Shown here: positions 6,782-16,148 of the stretch, in pieces
Layout: every line of letters begins with the position of its first letter
Position numbering within the stretch: position 1 is the first letter of the stretch
Source: Aliivibrio_A kagoshimensis
GTDB taxonomy: Bacteria; Pseudomonadota; Gammaproteobacteria; Enterobacterales; Vibrionaceae
DNA length: 64,000 nucleotides
Direction of reading: 5' to 3'
NCBI RefSeq assembly: GCF_050337105.1
Contig: NZ_JAKJSQ010000009.1
Coordinates: 1-64,000, forward strand
Notes under the pieces: model-generated
Told to the model about the DNA's origin: nothing
Databases searched by the model: none
What the model saw: the letters and a program-made list of their open reading frames with translations, nothing else
Made by a program: the position numbers and the translations under genes

Positions 6782-9055
6782 ATGAACCAACAGCTTACCG
6801 TTACTAAGCGCAATGGAAAAAAAGAGAACATTGATCTTGAGAAGATCCACCGTGTTATCGATTGGGCAGCAGAAGGACTGAATAATGTCTCTGTCTCTCA
6901 AGTTGAATTGAAGTCCCACATTCAATTTTACGACGGTATGAATACCTCTGATATCCATGAAACTATCATCAAATCTGCCGCTGATCTTATCTCTGAAGAG
7001 ACGCCTGATTATCAATATCTCGCTGCACGTTTATCTATATTTCATCTGCGTAAAAAAGCTTACGGTCAATTTGAAGCGCCAACGCTCCTTAACCATGTGA
7101 CAAAATTGGTTGAGATGGGTAAATATGATCGTCATCTACTTGAAGATTATTCATCGGAAGAGTTTGCTTTATTAGACTCATTTATTGATCACAATCGTGA
7201 TATGAACTTCTCTTACGCTGCGGTAAAACAGCTGGAAGGAAAGTACTTTGTTCAAAACCGAGTCTCGGGTGAAATCTTTGAAAGTGCTCAGTTCCTCTAT
7301 ATATTGATTGCTGCCTGTCTATTTGCTAAATACCCAAAAGAGAGTCGCTTAGACTATATTAAGCGCTTCTATGACGCGGCTTCACTCTTCAAAATATCAC
7401 TACCTACGCCTATTATGGCTGGTGTGCGCACTCCAACGCGTCAGTTCAGCTCATGTGTTCTTATCGAGTGTGACGACAGCTTAGACTCTATTAATGCCAC
7501 TGCCAGCTCAATTGTCCGTTACGTATCTCAACGCGCAGGTATCGGCATCAATGCAGGCCGTATTCGTGCTCTGGGTTCCGAAATTCGTGGCGGCGAGGCG
7601 TTCCATACTGGGTGTATTCCATTTTACAAATACTTCCAAACCGCGGTTAAGTGTTGCTCTCAAGGTGGCGTACGTGGTGGTGCAGCTACTCTGTTCTACC
7701 CAATTTGGCACGGTGAAGTTGAATCTCTATTAGTACTCAAGAACAACCGTGGTGTAGAAGAGAACCGTGTTCGTCATATGGATTACGGTGTTCAAATCAA
7801 TAAGCTTATGTACACTCGCCTAATTAAAGGTGGAGAAATCAGCTTATTTTCACCATCGGATGTCCCTGGCTTATACGACGCTTTCTTTGCTGATCAAGAT
7901 GAATTCGAGCGTTTATACCTAGCCTACGAACAAGACAGTTCAATCAAACGTAAAACCATTAAAGCGATTGACCTATTCTCTCTCTTAATGCAAGAGCGAG
8001 CATCAACTGGCCGTATCTACATTCAAAATGTTGACCATTGTAATACGCACAGTCCATTCGACCCTGCTGTTGCACCAATTCGTCAATCGAATTTATGTTT
8101 GGAAATTGCACTTCCAACGAAACCATTGAGTAATGTTGAAGATGATAACGGTGAAATTGCATTGTGTACTCTATCTGCATTCAACTTAGGTGCCATTGAT
8201 TCATTAGATGAACTCGAAGAGTTGGCTGAGTTGACGGTCCGTGCACTGGATGCTCTGCTTGATTATCAAGACTACCCTCTGCCTGCGGCTCGTAAAGCGA
8301 CCATGAATCGCCGAACGTTAGGGGTTGGTGTCATTAACTACGCTTACTACCTAGCGAAAAATGGGGTGAAATACTCAGACGGCAGCGCGAACGGTCTAAC
8401 GCATAAGACGTTTGAAGCGATTCAGTTCTATCTACTAAAAGCGTCAGTCAACCTGGCCAAAGAGCAAGGTGCTTGTCCTCTATTTAAAGAGACTACCTAC
8501 TCAAAAGGCATCTTGCCTATCGATACCTATAAAGCGGAGCTTGATAAGATCTGTGATGAGCCACTGCATCTTGATTGGGAGACATTGCGTAGTGATATTC
8601 AGACCTACGGCCTGCGTAACTCAACACTGTCCGCATTAATGCCATCAGAAACGTCATCACAAATCTCAAACGCCACAAATGGCATTGAGCCTCCACGCGG
8701 TTTTGTGTCGGTAAAAGCATCAAAAGATGGCATTTTGAAACAGGTGGTTCCTGATTTCCTCAACTTGAAAAATGAGTATGAGTTGCTGTGGAACATCGGT
8801 TCAAATGACGGTTATATACAGTTAGTTGGTTTAATGCAGAAATTTGTCGACCAAGCGATTTCAGCGAACACCAATTATGACCCAAGTGTCCAGCCAAACG
8901 GCAAAGTACCAATGAAGTTGCTGTTAAAAGATCTGCTTTCTGCCTATAAAATGGGGCTCAAAACGCTTTATTACCATAACACTCGTGATGGTGCCAGTGA
9001 CGCGCAAGGCGACATTACTGCCGCAGCAGACGATTGCGAATCTTGTAAGATTTAA
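6782..9055 (+). CDS. nrdA: Class Ia ribonucleoside-diphosphate reductase alpha subunit
   Basis: NrdA reduces ribonucleoside diphosphates to deoxyribonucleotides using the radical supplied by NrdB. The 757-residue protein (E. coli 761) has an N-terminal ATP-cone over about the first 95 residues, which senses ATP/dATP. All catalytic residues sit at their E. coli numbers: C225, N437, C439, E441 and C462. The redox pair at the flexible C-terminus is C752 and C755 (CESC). The start has AGGG about ten bases upstream. It is the first gene of nrdA-nrdB-yfaE. The upstream 466 bases hold DnaA, FNR and NrdR-like sites. Confidence 0.98.
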   Translation: MNQQLTVTKRNGKKENIDLEKIHRVIDWAAEGLNNVSVSQVELKSHIQFYDGMNTSDIHETIIKSAADLISEETPDYQYLAARLSIFHLRKKAYGQFEAPTLLNHVTKLVEMGKYDRHLLEDYSSEEFALLDSFIDHNRDMNFSYAAVKQLEGKYFVQNRVSGEIFESAQFLYILIAACLFAKYPKESRLDYIKRFYDAASLFKISLPTPIMAGVRTPTRQFSSCVLIECDDSLDSINATASSIVRYVSQRAGIGINAGRIRALGSEIRGGEAFHTGCIPFYKYFQTAVKCCSQGGVRGGAATLFYPIWHGEVESLLVLKNNRGVEENRVRHMDYGVQINKLMYTRLIKGGEISLFSPSDVPGLYDAFFADQDEFERLYLAYEQDSSIKRKTIKAIDLFSLLMQERASTGRIYIQNVDHCNTHSPFDPAVAPIRQSNLCLEIALPTKPLSNVEDDNGEIALCTLSAFNLGAIDSLDELEELAELTVRALDALLDYQDYPLPAARKATMNRRTLGVGVINYAYYLAKNGVKYSDGSANGLTHKTFEAIQFYLLKASVNLAKEQGACPLFKETTYSKGILPIDTYKAELDKICDEPLHLDWETLRSDIQTYGLRNSTLSALMPSETSSQISNATNGIEPPRGFVSVKASKDGILKQVVPDFLNLKNEYELLWNIGSNDGYIQLVGLMQKFVDQAISANTNYDPSVQPNGKVPMKLLLKDLLSAYKMGLKTLYYHNTRDGASDAQGDITAAADDCESCKI

Positions 9056-9065
9056 TTAATTGTAA

Positions 9066-9089
9066 AAGGGAGCACCATTAGGCTCCCTT
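9066..9089 (+). other. Hairpin between nrdA and nrdB
   Basis: AAGGGAGC (9066-9073) pairs with GCTCCCTT (9082-9089) around an eight-base loop, ten bases after the nrdA stop. It has no U-run, so it is more likely a processing or mRNA-stability element that adjusts the NrdA:NrdB ratio than a full terminator. Confidence 0.6.
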
Positions 9090-9106
9090 ATGTTATTGAG
9101 GTTACC

Positions 9107-10240
9107 ATGGCTTATAGCACTTTTTGCCAAACAAAAAATGACCAACTTAAAGAACCGATGTTTCTCGGCCAGTCTGTCAATGTGGCACGTTACGACCAAC
9201 AGAAATTCGAAATATTTGAAAAGTTAATCGAGAAGCAGCTTTCGTTTTTCTGGCGCCCTGAAGAAGTTGATGTGTCATCGGATCGGATCGATTACCATAA
9301 CCTTCCTGCCCACGAGCAGCACATCTTCATCAGTAATTTAAAGTACCAAACCCTGCTTGATTCGATTCAAGGACGCAGCCCCAATGTTGCTCTATTACCT
9401 CTGGTATCGCTACCAGAAATTGAGACTTGGATTGAAACTTGGTCATTCTCTGAAACCGTCCACTCTCGCTCATACACGCATATTATTCGCAATATCATGA
9501 ACGATCCAGCCACGGTTTTTGATGACATCGTTGAAAATGAAGAGATATTAAAACGTGCGGGTGATATCGCACATTATTATGATGACCTTATCCATGCGAC
9601 TAGCGATTACCACCGCTTAGGTGAAGGTGAGCATACCGTTAATGGGCAAACCGTCACGGTAAAACTTCGTGAGTTGAAAAAGAAACTATACCTCTGTTTA
9701 ATGTCAGTGAATGCACTCGAAGCGATTCGTTTCTATGTTAGTTTTGCTTGCTCTTTTGCTTTTGCCGAACGCAAATTGATGGAAGGTAATGCTAAGATCA
9801 TTAAACTTATCGCTCGTGATGAAGCGCTACATTTAACCAGCACTCAACACATGCTCAACCTGCTTCGTACAGGCCAAGACGACCCCGAGTTTGTTGAAAT
9901 CGCTAAAGAGTGTGAACAAGATTGTTTTGATCTGTTTAAAGCTGCAGCAGAACAAGAAAAAGAGTGGGCAGATTACCTATTTAAAGATGGGTCAATGATC
10001 GGATTAAATAAAGAGATCTTATGTCAGTACGTTGAGTATATTACTAACCTACGTATGCAAGCTGTTGGACTTTCTACCGCTTACCCAGAGGCAACTCAGA
10101 ATCCAATTCCATGGATCAATACTTGGTTATCTTCTGATAATGTTCAAGTTGCCCCTCAAGAAGCTGAAATCAGTTCATATTTAGTTGGTCAGATTGATAA
10201 TGAAGTCAGTATGGACGATCTCGAGGACTTTGAACTCTAA
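9107..10240 (+). CDS. nrdB: Class Ia ribonucleoside-diphosphate reductase beta subunit
   Basis: NrdB holds the diiron-tyrosyl radical cofactor that starts each NrdA turnover. The 377-residue protein matches the E. coli length of 376. The iron ligands and radical residue are one position later than in E. coli: D85, E116, H119 and radical Y123 (SETVHSRSYTH). The second ligand set is in the EAIRFYVSFACS and RDEALHLTSTQH segments. The C-terminal acidic tail ending DDLEDFEL is the NrdA-docking peptide. Its stop overlaps the yfaE start by one base, so the two are translationally coupled. Confidence 0.98.
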   Translation: MAYSTFCQTKNDQLKEPMFLGQSVNVARYDQQKFEIFEKLIEKQLSFFWRPEEVDVSSDRIDYHNLPAHEQHIFISNLKYQTLLDSIQGRSPNVALLPLVSLPEIETWIETWSFSETVHSRSYTHIIRNIMNDPATVFDDIVENEEILKRAGDIAHYYDDLIHATSDYHRLGEGEHTVNGQTVTVKLRELKKKLYLCLMSVNALEAIRFYVSFACSFAFAERKLMEGNAKIIKLIARDEALHLTSTQHMLNLLRTGQDDPEFVEIAKECEQDCFDLFKAAAEQEKEWADYLFKDGSMIGLNKEILCQYVEYITNLRMQAVGLSTAYPEATQNPIPWINTWLSSDNVQVAPQEAEISSYLVGQIDNEVSMDDLEDFEL

Positions 10241-10518
10241 TGCAGCTTCACATTAACCGTATTACGACTCTGCATACTCGCAGTGAACATAAGACTCTGT
10301 TAGAGACCATGGAGGCGAATGGTATTCAAGCAGAGTATCATTGTCGAGATGGTCACTGCGGAGCCTGTCGTTGTACCTTGATTTCAGGAGAGGTCGAGTA
10401 CCTTCAGGCTCCTCTCGCCTTCTTAAATCAAGGGGAGATTTTGCCCTGCTCATGCAAAGCAAACACCGACCTCGTAATCGATAATGTAAAATATGAAGTG
10501 GTTAAAATATTAGCTTAA
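10240..10518 (+). CDS. yfaE: YfaE 2Fe-2S ferredoxin for NrdB maintenance
   Basis: The 92-residue plant-type ferredoxin has its cluster cysteines in HCRDGHCGAC (C35, C40, C43), with the fourth ligand in LPCSC (C70 or C72). In E. coli, YfaE supplies electrons to rebuild the diferric-tyrosyl radical of NrdB. The ATG overlaps the nrdB stop by one base (TAATG), which strongly supports that role here. The last 17 bases overlap the convergent cinA-like gene. Confidence 0.94.
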   Translation: MQLHINRITTLHTRSEHKTLLETMEANGIQAEYHCRDGHCGACRCTLISGEVEYLQAPLAFLNQGEILPCSCKANTDLVIDNVKYEVVKILA

Positions 10519-11746
10519 ATTTCGTCGGAGGGACATATATCTCCGACAGACGCTTAATCGACTCATACTGGCCAAACAACGGCTTTCTTTCTAAACAACG
10601 CCTCAACATATCTAGCATCAATGCAGAAACGACACTGCGCATATCGTTGTAGTCGTAATCACGTCGTAATGATACCAGCTGCCCCCACTCTCCATACTCC
10701 GTTGATAGCGCCACTGCGACCTCACCATCAATTATCAATCCAGAAGATAGACCGATGTCCGTCTGTGTACGTTCTCTTGTCGCCGCCGCTAAGGCAAGGG
10801 CTGCTGCTAATGGGTCTTGGTCAGCCAAATTTTGCTCTACTTGTGTCGACAATACCCAGCCCTGCTTTAATGCTGCTCTGAATTTTTCATTTTCATGTAC
10901 CCAATTAGTTAACCACCCCCCCGTTGCTTGTTCAGCGATAGTAATTTTCAACGCTAAATCGGACAGAAGCTCGGCCGTGTTATCCAACATGGGTTCATTA
11001 ACACTGACGACATTCTCACTCAGTTTGCTGTACATTGATTCAAGTATTCTGATCCTGACATCATCTCCCTTGGGGCCAAATAACTTCACCTCAATGAAAG
11101 GCAGTGAGGAGCGATACCCAATCTCATAGTCAGAAGGAAGTTGAATTTCAGCCAGTTGGTCATTAATACCTGATTCTGACAGACCAAAAGTAAATAATCG
11201 ACTGCACTCTCTAGCCGCAATGTTCTCATTCCACTGCTGAAGTCTAGGAATAATCTGATCTTCTACCATCATCTTAAACTCTTTCGGCACTCCAGGAGTA
11301 AAAAACAGAGTGGCTCGATTGAGTGTCATATAGTAACCACAAGCCGTTCCAATAGGGTTATCGACTAGATTTGCCCCTTCAGGTAACATCGCTTGCTTTA
11401 GGTTTGACTCAGGCATCTCTCGACCCAGTTCACGATATCGTAACTGCATTCTCTCGAGCCAAAGAGGAGAAAGAATCAACCCAACCCCCGCCGCTTTCGC
11501 TGCAGCGGTGGTACTTAAATCATCCGTCGTCGGCCCTAAACCACCGTTGACAATAACAATATCATAGCCGTGGCTTAAATGGGCGATCTCCTGCTGGATT
11601 GCTTCTATATTGTCACCAATAGTTGAACGATGCGTAATCGCGAAGCCATGCTGATAAAAAACTCTCGATAACCAAGCTGCATTGGTATCCACAATATCTC
11701 CGTAGAGAACCTCTTCACCTGTGCTAATCATTGCAATCTTCAGCAT
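10502..11746 (-). CDS. CinA-family protein with degenerate NMN-deamidase motif (YfaY-like)
   Basis: The 414-residue protein has the CinA layout. An N-terminal MoaB/MogA-like domain carries VNGGLGPTTDD around residues 66-76 and GTACGYYM around 133-140. The C-terminal half corresponds to the PncC-type nicotinamide-mononucleotide deamidase domain. Active members read AESCTGG at the catalytic serine; here residues 271-277 read AEQATGG, so the serine is Gln and the Cys is Ala. The deamidase activity is therefore probably lost, as known for E. coli YfaY. It is convergent with yfaE, with a 17-base 3' overlap. The true function of YfaY-type proteins is not established. Confidence 0.85.
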   Translation of the reverse strand: MLKIAMISTGEEVLYGDIVDTNAAWLSRVFYQHGFAITHRSTIGDNIEAIQQEIAHLSHGYDIVIVNGGLGPTTDDLSTTAAAKAAGVGLILSPLWLERMQLRYRELGREMPESNLKQAMLPEGANLVDNPIGTACGYYMTLNRATLFFTPGVPKEFKMMVEDQIIPRLQQWNENIAARECSRLFTFGLSESGINDQLAEIQLPSDYEIGYRSSLPFIEVKLFGPKGDDVRIRILESMYSKLSENVVSVNEPMLDNTAELLSDLALKITIAEQATGGWLTNWVHENEKFRAALKQGWVLSTQVEQNLADQDPLAAALALAAATRERTQTDIGLSSGLIIDGEVAVALSTEYGEWGQLVSLRRDYDYNDMRSVVSALMLDMLRRCLERKPLFGQYESIKRLSEIYVPPTKFKLIF

Positions 11747-11988
11747 ACAACTCCCCTATTGGTATGAACCTTTGGTATTAGTATAATTTATCATAACTCA
11801 GACACGGCTTTTTTGTTATTTTGCAAAATGTTACCTACGCTCTTCAAGGCGTTAATAAATGGTGCCTGCACCAAAGCGATTAGAACTATTTATAAAAATA
11901 TATATTTTTACATCGTCCATCAATTAGTGGANAATTGTGAACCAGATCAGCTATTCAGCTTAAAATATTTCGATTAGGGGCAAAACTT

Positions 11989-12888
11989 GTGAGTAAGAAA
12001 AGACTTACGGCACTACTACTGGGGTGTACTCTCTCAACGTCCGCATCCGCATCCGGTAGCAGTCACATTGAATTCTCCTATCAAGTCGATTGCACAGGGG
12101 ATATTTACAGCAGTTATTGCACAAAATATTCGGAAAATTCCAACACCTATTTTGACGGTTCTAAGCCACCTCCTCCAACACCGAATATTGATACCAATAA
12201 TATTCCTCGTTACCTTGAGATTTCCGATGGCAAAGATTGGGATTATCTACTTGAGCAGTCATATACTATTTTAGGCTTAAGTGTTGCCACTGTGGGATTA
12301 ATGACTTTATTGCCTGAAAGTATCACCAAGTGGGATGAAGATGATCGGGATCTAAGCAAATTAGGCCAGAAGTGGAAAGATAATGTTTCCGCAGGCCCTG
12401 TATGGGATAAAGATGAGCATTTCTTAAACTATGTGATGCATCCCTATTTTGGTGGCGTTTATTATACCGCGGCAAGACACTCTGGTTTTAATGAGTTTGA
12501 GTCATTTTTATACTCTGCCACCATGTCGACTTTCTTTTGGGAGTATGGAGTAGAAGCGTTTGCTGAAGTTCCTTCAATACAAGATCTATTTGTCACCCCT
12601 TTCTTTGGTGCCGTTGTCGGTGAAGTGATGTTCCGAACTGAACAAGATATTGTGGCAGATGGTGGCGAAGTGATGGGTTCCGAAACGATGGGCGATGTCA
12701 GCTTATTCTTTCTTAACCCTGTTGGCCATATTCACTATTGGATTACTGGGATGTGGGGAGAAGAGACAGAGGTTAATATGAGTTACTCCCCATGGTTTAA
12801 CAATCAAGAAGCCGCCAGTTATGCTTTAGATGCCGGGGCTCCTTATGACAATCAGTTTGTCGGTATGCAAGTTAAGCTGAAATTCTAA
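11989..12888 (+). CDS. DUF3943 exported protein
   Basis: The 299-residue protein starts at a GTG with AGGGG nine bases upstream. A signal peptide covers about the first 22 residues (basic start, LTALLLGCTLS core, Ala-Ser-Ala end). The DUF3943 signature is clear from about residue 140: WDKDEHFLNY, then HPYFGG, SATMSTFFWEY and SIQDLFVTP. The last residues alternate and end in Phe (GMQVKLKF), as in many outer-membrane proteins. Function is not known. The 242-base gap before it holds a base called N at 11932 and a weak CRP-like site (TGTGA-N6-TCA at 11936-11949), and nothing else. Confidence 0.85.
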   Translation: MSKKRLTALLLGCTLSTSASASGSSHIEFSYQVDCTGDIYSSYCTKYSENSNTYFDGSKPPPPTPNIDTNNIPRYLEISDGKDWDYLLEQSYTILGLSVATVGLMTLLPESITKWDEDDRDLSKLGQKWKDNVSAGPVWDKDEHFLNYVMHPYFGGVYYTAARHSGFNEFESFLYSATMSTFFWEYGVEAFAEVPSIQDLFVTPFFGAVVGEVMFRTEQDIVADGGEVMGSETMGDVSLFFLNPVGHIHYWITGMWGEETEVNMSYSPWFNNQEAASYALDAGAPYDNQFVGMQVKLKF

Positions 12889-12893
12889 ATTGC

Positions 12894-12921
12894 AAAAAAG
12901 AGCTCGTGAAGCTCTTTTTTT
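12894..12921. terminator. Shared convergent terminator
   Basis: AAAAAAGAGCT (12894-12904) pairs with AGCTCTTTTTT (12910-12920) around a five-base loop, with A and T runs on the two sides. It lies between convergent genes and can serve both. Confidence 0.88.
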
Positions 12922-12931
12922 TCGACTATAT

Positions 12932-13645
12932 CTATATCAATACCGTTAAAATTGCCGTCAACCCTGAGAGACTGCAGATAAGCAATGAAGCGATTCGAAT
13001 TTTCTCTTTAGACAGCCTATCCACGTAGAACATTGCCACTACATACCCTAACAGGGAAGCAGGCAACAGTGGTAATGACAACATAAAGTGGTACATCGTC
13101 ATATACCCTATGGGCGCCTGAACTAATAGGGATAACACTGAGCTCACCACAAAAAAAGCCGAGAGATTGGCTCTAACTAAATTGCCTTCCTGATGCTGCA
13201 ATAATAACGCCATCGGAGGTCCTCCAATTCCTGAACTGGTTCCCATGAATCCTGAGAAGAAACCTGCCACCATCATCTTTTTTGGTGTCGGTGCGATTCT
13301 AACAGGTAATAGACTGATTGCCACCGCAATTAACACCGTACTTCCCAGCCATAATGACAATGTTTTCGTATCAATAAACAGCAACAAAGCCCCCCCGGCT
13401 AGTGTCCCAGGTACTCGGCCTACAATCGCCATCCAAAGCCCGTCTAATGAGATGTTGGATCTGTTTTTATAAGCATTAATTATCGATAAAAACAGAGCAA
13501 CAATCGTTATCGGTGCAGGTACATAATCAGGAGAGATTTGATACAGTATTGGCGCAGCAACAATGGCTAAGCCAAAACCGATAGAACTCTGAATAAAAGA
13601 GCCTAAAAAAATCAATGCCATGGCGATCAACACACTGAGTTCCAT
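12932..13645 (-). CDS. TauE/SafE-family membrane carrier
   Basis: The 237-residue protein is almost entirely hydrophobic, with about seven or eight membrane segments. Two repeated motifs mark the TauE/SafE family: an N-terminal GSFIQSSIGFGLAIVAAP and a central GFFSGFMGTSSGIGGPPMAL. Family members export sulfite, sulfoacetate or other small organic anions across the inner membrane; the substrate here cannot be told. It starts two bases after the stop of the upstream methyltransferase gene, so they form one transcript. cysB, a regulator of sulfur metabolism, lies just beyond, which hints at sulfur but does not prove it. Confidence 0.9.
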   Translation of the reverse strand: MELSVLIAMALIFLGSFIQSSIGFGLAIVAAPILYQISPDYVPAPITIVALFLSIINAYKNRSNISLDGLWMAIVGRVPGTLAGGALLLFIDTKTLSLWLGSTVLIAVAISLLPVRIAPTPKKMMVAGFFSGFMGTSSGIGGPPMALLLQHQEGNLVRANLSAFFVVSSVLSLLVQAPIGYMTMYHFMLSLPLLPASLLGYVVAMFYVDRLSKEKIRIASLLICSLSGLTAILTVLI

Positions 13646-13647
13646 CT

Positions 13648-14835
13648 TTAATCACTCCTCTTTGCAGATATAATAATATTCCGTGGGGTAAATTGCCGCT
13701 GACAAAAAGTCGCTACCTTGACATCATAACCAGACTCTTGCAGATAGAGCGCTCTATCCAGCACCAACCACATTTCTAAAGGACGTTTAAAAACGAGCTG
13801 CACCAGATCCATTCTATCGACCAACTTTAATCGTCCTGTTCCCTGAACTAACCAATAGTTAAAATCAATATCACTGGGTAGGGTTAACCCTTTTTGCTTC
13901 GCCGCCCAGTAGCAAAAAGCCTCAAAGCCATTAGCCAATAACGACTTCTTAATACTGGGTACAGGCATGTATTCTGAAGGTTCAAACAGTGTGCGCTGCA
14001 AAGCGTCAAAGCCGAGTCGATATGTCACTTCAGTAATACGGTGACGTTGCGTTCGCTTGCCTGCGGTCACTGTCTCTTGCAGAGGCAGACGCAAATCTCG
14101 TTTGGTTAAGGTTAACTGGGTCTCTTGTGCTGCCGTAGAGAGTCCACAGTAGTGTTCATGGGATATCAGATGGTAACAACAAGGTGAGATAGAGACTTGC
14201 TTAGCCTCAGTCACCACCACGGACTGCAACAACTGAGTGTGCAACTCGCCGCAAGCATGCAGAGCGACTGCGTGTTGATCTTGTATAATGTACTGTTGGG
14301 TCTCTTTTTTTAACGCATCGGCCTGAACAAATTGCATATTCAGTTGATGTAAATCCGCATAAGTTTGGCCATCAGCGCAAAGCGTCGATTGCCACTCGAC
14401 ACTGGTCACCTTGCGACGGGGATGCTGCGCACTGAGTAATCGGCCTAAATACCCTTTTCCAGCACACCACTCTAACCAGTGTTCAGATTGGTTATCGACT
14501 GCCGCTACAAACGCTTCAATCTGCTGCCATTTTCGTCCTGGAATACCGCAATCAATTCCCCGCGGCGTAGCAACAGGATGCAGTGCGGCAGATGGCACTT
14601 GTGTCAGTCGGTACAAAGCGTCGGCTTCAGTGATCCACGGTGTGATCGCGCTCGATAATCGCTGAGGATCATTTTTATACTGATTTAACTGCTCATCACT
14701 CATCTCATCAAGCCAATCACACAGCTGGGGTAAGGTGTCACGCCAAGGATAGTCTAAATGACTGTAAAGAGATAACTGCCATAAAGTGCGGTGCTTAAAG
14801 AGAATGGAATCTAATGAGTGGAAATGATTAAGCAT
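13648..14835 (-). CDS. SAM-dependent methyltransferase (GSTCD-like, methyltransferase_32 type)
   Basis: The chosen ATG at 14833-14835 has GAGG eight bases upstream and gives 395 residues; the frame stays open 15 codons further without a ribosome site. The SAM pocket is EWCAGKGYLGRLL. Downstream are the acidic LTSVEW-like strand (KVTSVEWQ), HACGELHTQLL, and SISPCCYHLI, where Pro-Cys-Cys-Tyr matches the catalytic region of the GSTCD/DUF2431-like group. The N-terminal third has no recognised domain. The substrate is unknown; RNA or a small molecule is possible. It is followed at two bases by the TauE-family gene. Confidence 0.8.
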   Translation of the reverse strand: MLNHFHSLDSILFKHRTLWQLSLYSHLDYPWRDTLPQLCDWLDEMSDEQLNQYKNDPQRLSSAITPWITEADALYRLTQVPSAALHPVATPRGIDCGIPGRKWQQIEAFVAAVDNQSEHWLEWCAGKGYLGRLLSAQHPRRKVTSVEWQSTLCADGQTYADLHQLNMQFVQADALKKETQQYIIQDQHAVALHACGELHTQLLQSVVVTEAKQVSISPCCYHLISHEHYCGLSTAAQETQLTLTKRDLRLPLQETVTAGKRTQRHRITEVTYRLGFDALQRTLFEPSEYMPVPSIKKSLLANGFEAFCYWAAKQKGLTLPSDIDFNYWLVQGTGRLKLVDRMDLVQLVFKRPLEMWLVLDRALYLQESGYDVKVATFCQRQFTPRNIIISAKRSD

Positions 14836-14896
14836 AAAAAAAACCTCATACAATGCTGCGCTATTGTAGAGGTTTTTCATTGAAAGTTAATCACAT

Positions 14897-15871
14897 TTAT
14901 CGGACAGGAAGTACCATCTCTTTGAACATCTCAACGATTTCGTCGTTATTCTTTAAAGCAACAGCCTGTTCAACCACCGGTCTAGTCAGGTGCGGTGCGA
15001 AACGCTCCATAAAGTCATACATATAGCTACGTAAAAAGGTTCCTTTTCTAAAACCAATATTCGTGGTGCTGGCATTAAAAATATGACTGGCATCAATCGC
15101 AACCAGATCGGCGTCCATCACCGGATCAATCGCCATGCTGGCAATAACCCCGACACCAATACCTAATCGAACGTAGGTTTTAATTACATCAGCATCTGTC
15201 GCAGTAAATACTATCTTAGGAGTCAGTCCTGATTTATCAAAAGCATCATCCAATTCTGAGCGACCAGTAAAGCCAAATACGTAAGTCACTAAGGAGTATG
15301 TCGCCAACTCTTCTAAAGAGACGCTTTCAAGTTGTGCTAATGGGTGATCTTTTGGCACAACAATAGAACGATTCCAATGATAACAAGGAAGCATGATCGC
15401 ATCATGGTAAAGATGCAAGGCCTCAGTAGCAATCGCAAAATCTGCGGTTCCTTTTGCAACAGCATCCGACATTTGACTTGGTGTGCCTTGATGCATATTT
15501 AAACTGACACGAGGGTATCTTGCAGTGAATCCTTTAATCACATCAGGAAGTGCATAGCGAGCTTGCGTATGAGTAGTAGAGATATTTAACGTACCAAGAT
15601 CAGGATGAGTATGCTCGCTGGCCACCGATTTAATACTTTCTACGCGAAACAAAATCTCCCTAGAAATACGTACAATATCAAGGCCTGCCGGCGTGACCTT
15701 GGTAAGATGTTTTCCACTACGTTCGAAGATTTGTACCCCAAGTTCATCTTCCAAGAGTCGAACTTGTTTACTGATCCCTGGTTGAGAGGTATAAAGATTC
15801 TCAGCGGTTGAGGATACATTCAAATTATGGTTAACAACTTCTACTATGTATCTAAGCTGCTGTAATTTCAT
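14897..15871 (-). CDS. cysB: CysB, LysR-type master regulator of cysteine synthesis
   Basis: Starting at the ATG at 15869-15871, with GGGG five bases upstream, the protein has 324 residues, identical in length to E. coli CysB. An upstream in-frame ATG at 15892 would add seven residues but lacks a ribosome site. The N-terminal winged helix reads MKLQQLRYIVEVV, then NVSSTAENLYTSQPGISKQV. The effector domain keeps the CysB pattern STTHTQARYALPDVI and TADFAIATEAL. CysB binds N-acetylserine and activates sulfate uptake and reduction genes. The 277 bases upstream carry no other gene. Confidence 0.96.
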   Translation of the reverse strand: MKLQQLRYIVEVVNHNLNVSSTAENLYTSQPGISKQVRLLEDELGVQIFERSGKHLTKVTPAGLDIVRISREILFRVESIKSVASEHTHPDLGTLNISTTHTQARYALPDVIKGFTARYPRVSLNMHQGTPSQMSDAVAKGTADFAIATEALHLYHDAIMLPCYHWNRSIVVPKDHPLAQLESVSLEELATYSLVTYVFGFTGRSELDDAFDKSGLTPKIVFTATDADVIKTYVRLGIGVGVIASMAIDPVMDADLVAIDASHIFNASTTNIGFRKGTFLRSYMYDFMERFAPHLTRPVVEQAVALKNNDEIVEMFKEMVLPVR

Positions 15872-16148
15872 TTTTACCCCATCATCCTTCATTGATGAAC
15901 GTCATCAAAACTGACCTATCTAACTAAACTAACAAAAATCCACTCAGTTTTCTTGGTTATTCTAGACACTAAGGACTATTTCCATCTCATATTCAAACAT
16001 TTATTTGGATTGAATATCAAGATTAGTTGAAATAGTTATCACTAATCCTTCAAGACGTTATCTAAATCATCATTATCTGCTACCGCGTATATACTTGTTA
16101 GTGTATTCTAACATATTGCACTAACTGCATGGGATGTAGACGTTTCAT

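Noticed and set aside
11936..11949. CRP-like site TGTGA-N6-TCA before the DUF3943 gene.
   Set aside because: Only eight of ten bases match, and an ambiguous base lies at 11932, so it is not reported as a separate site.
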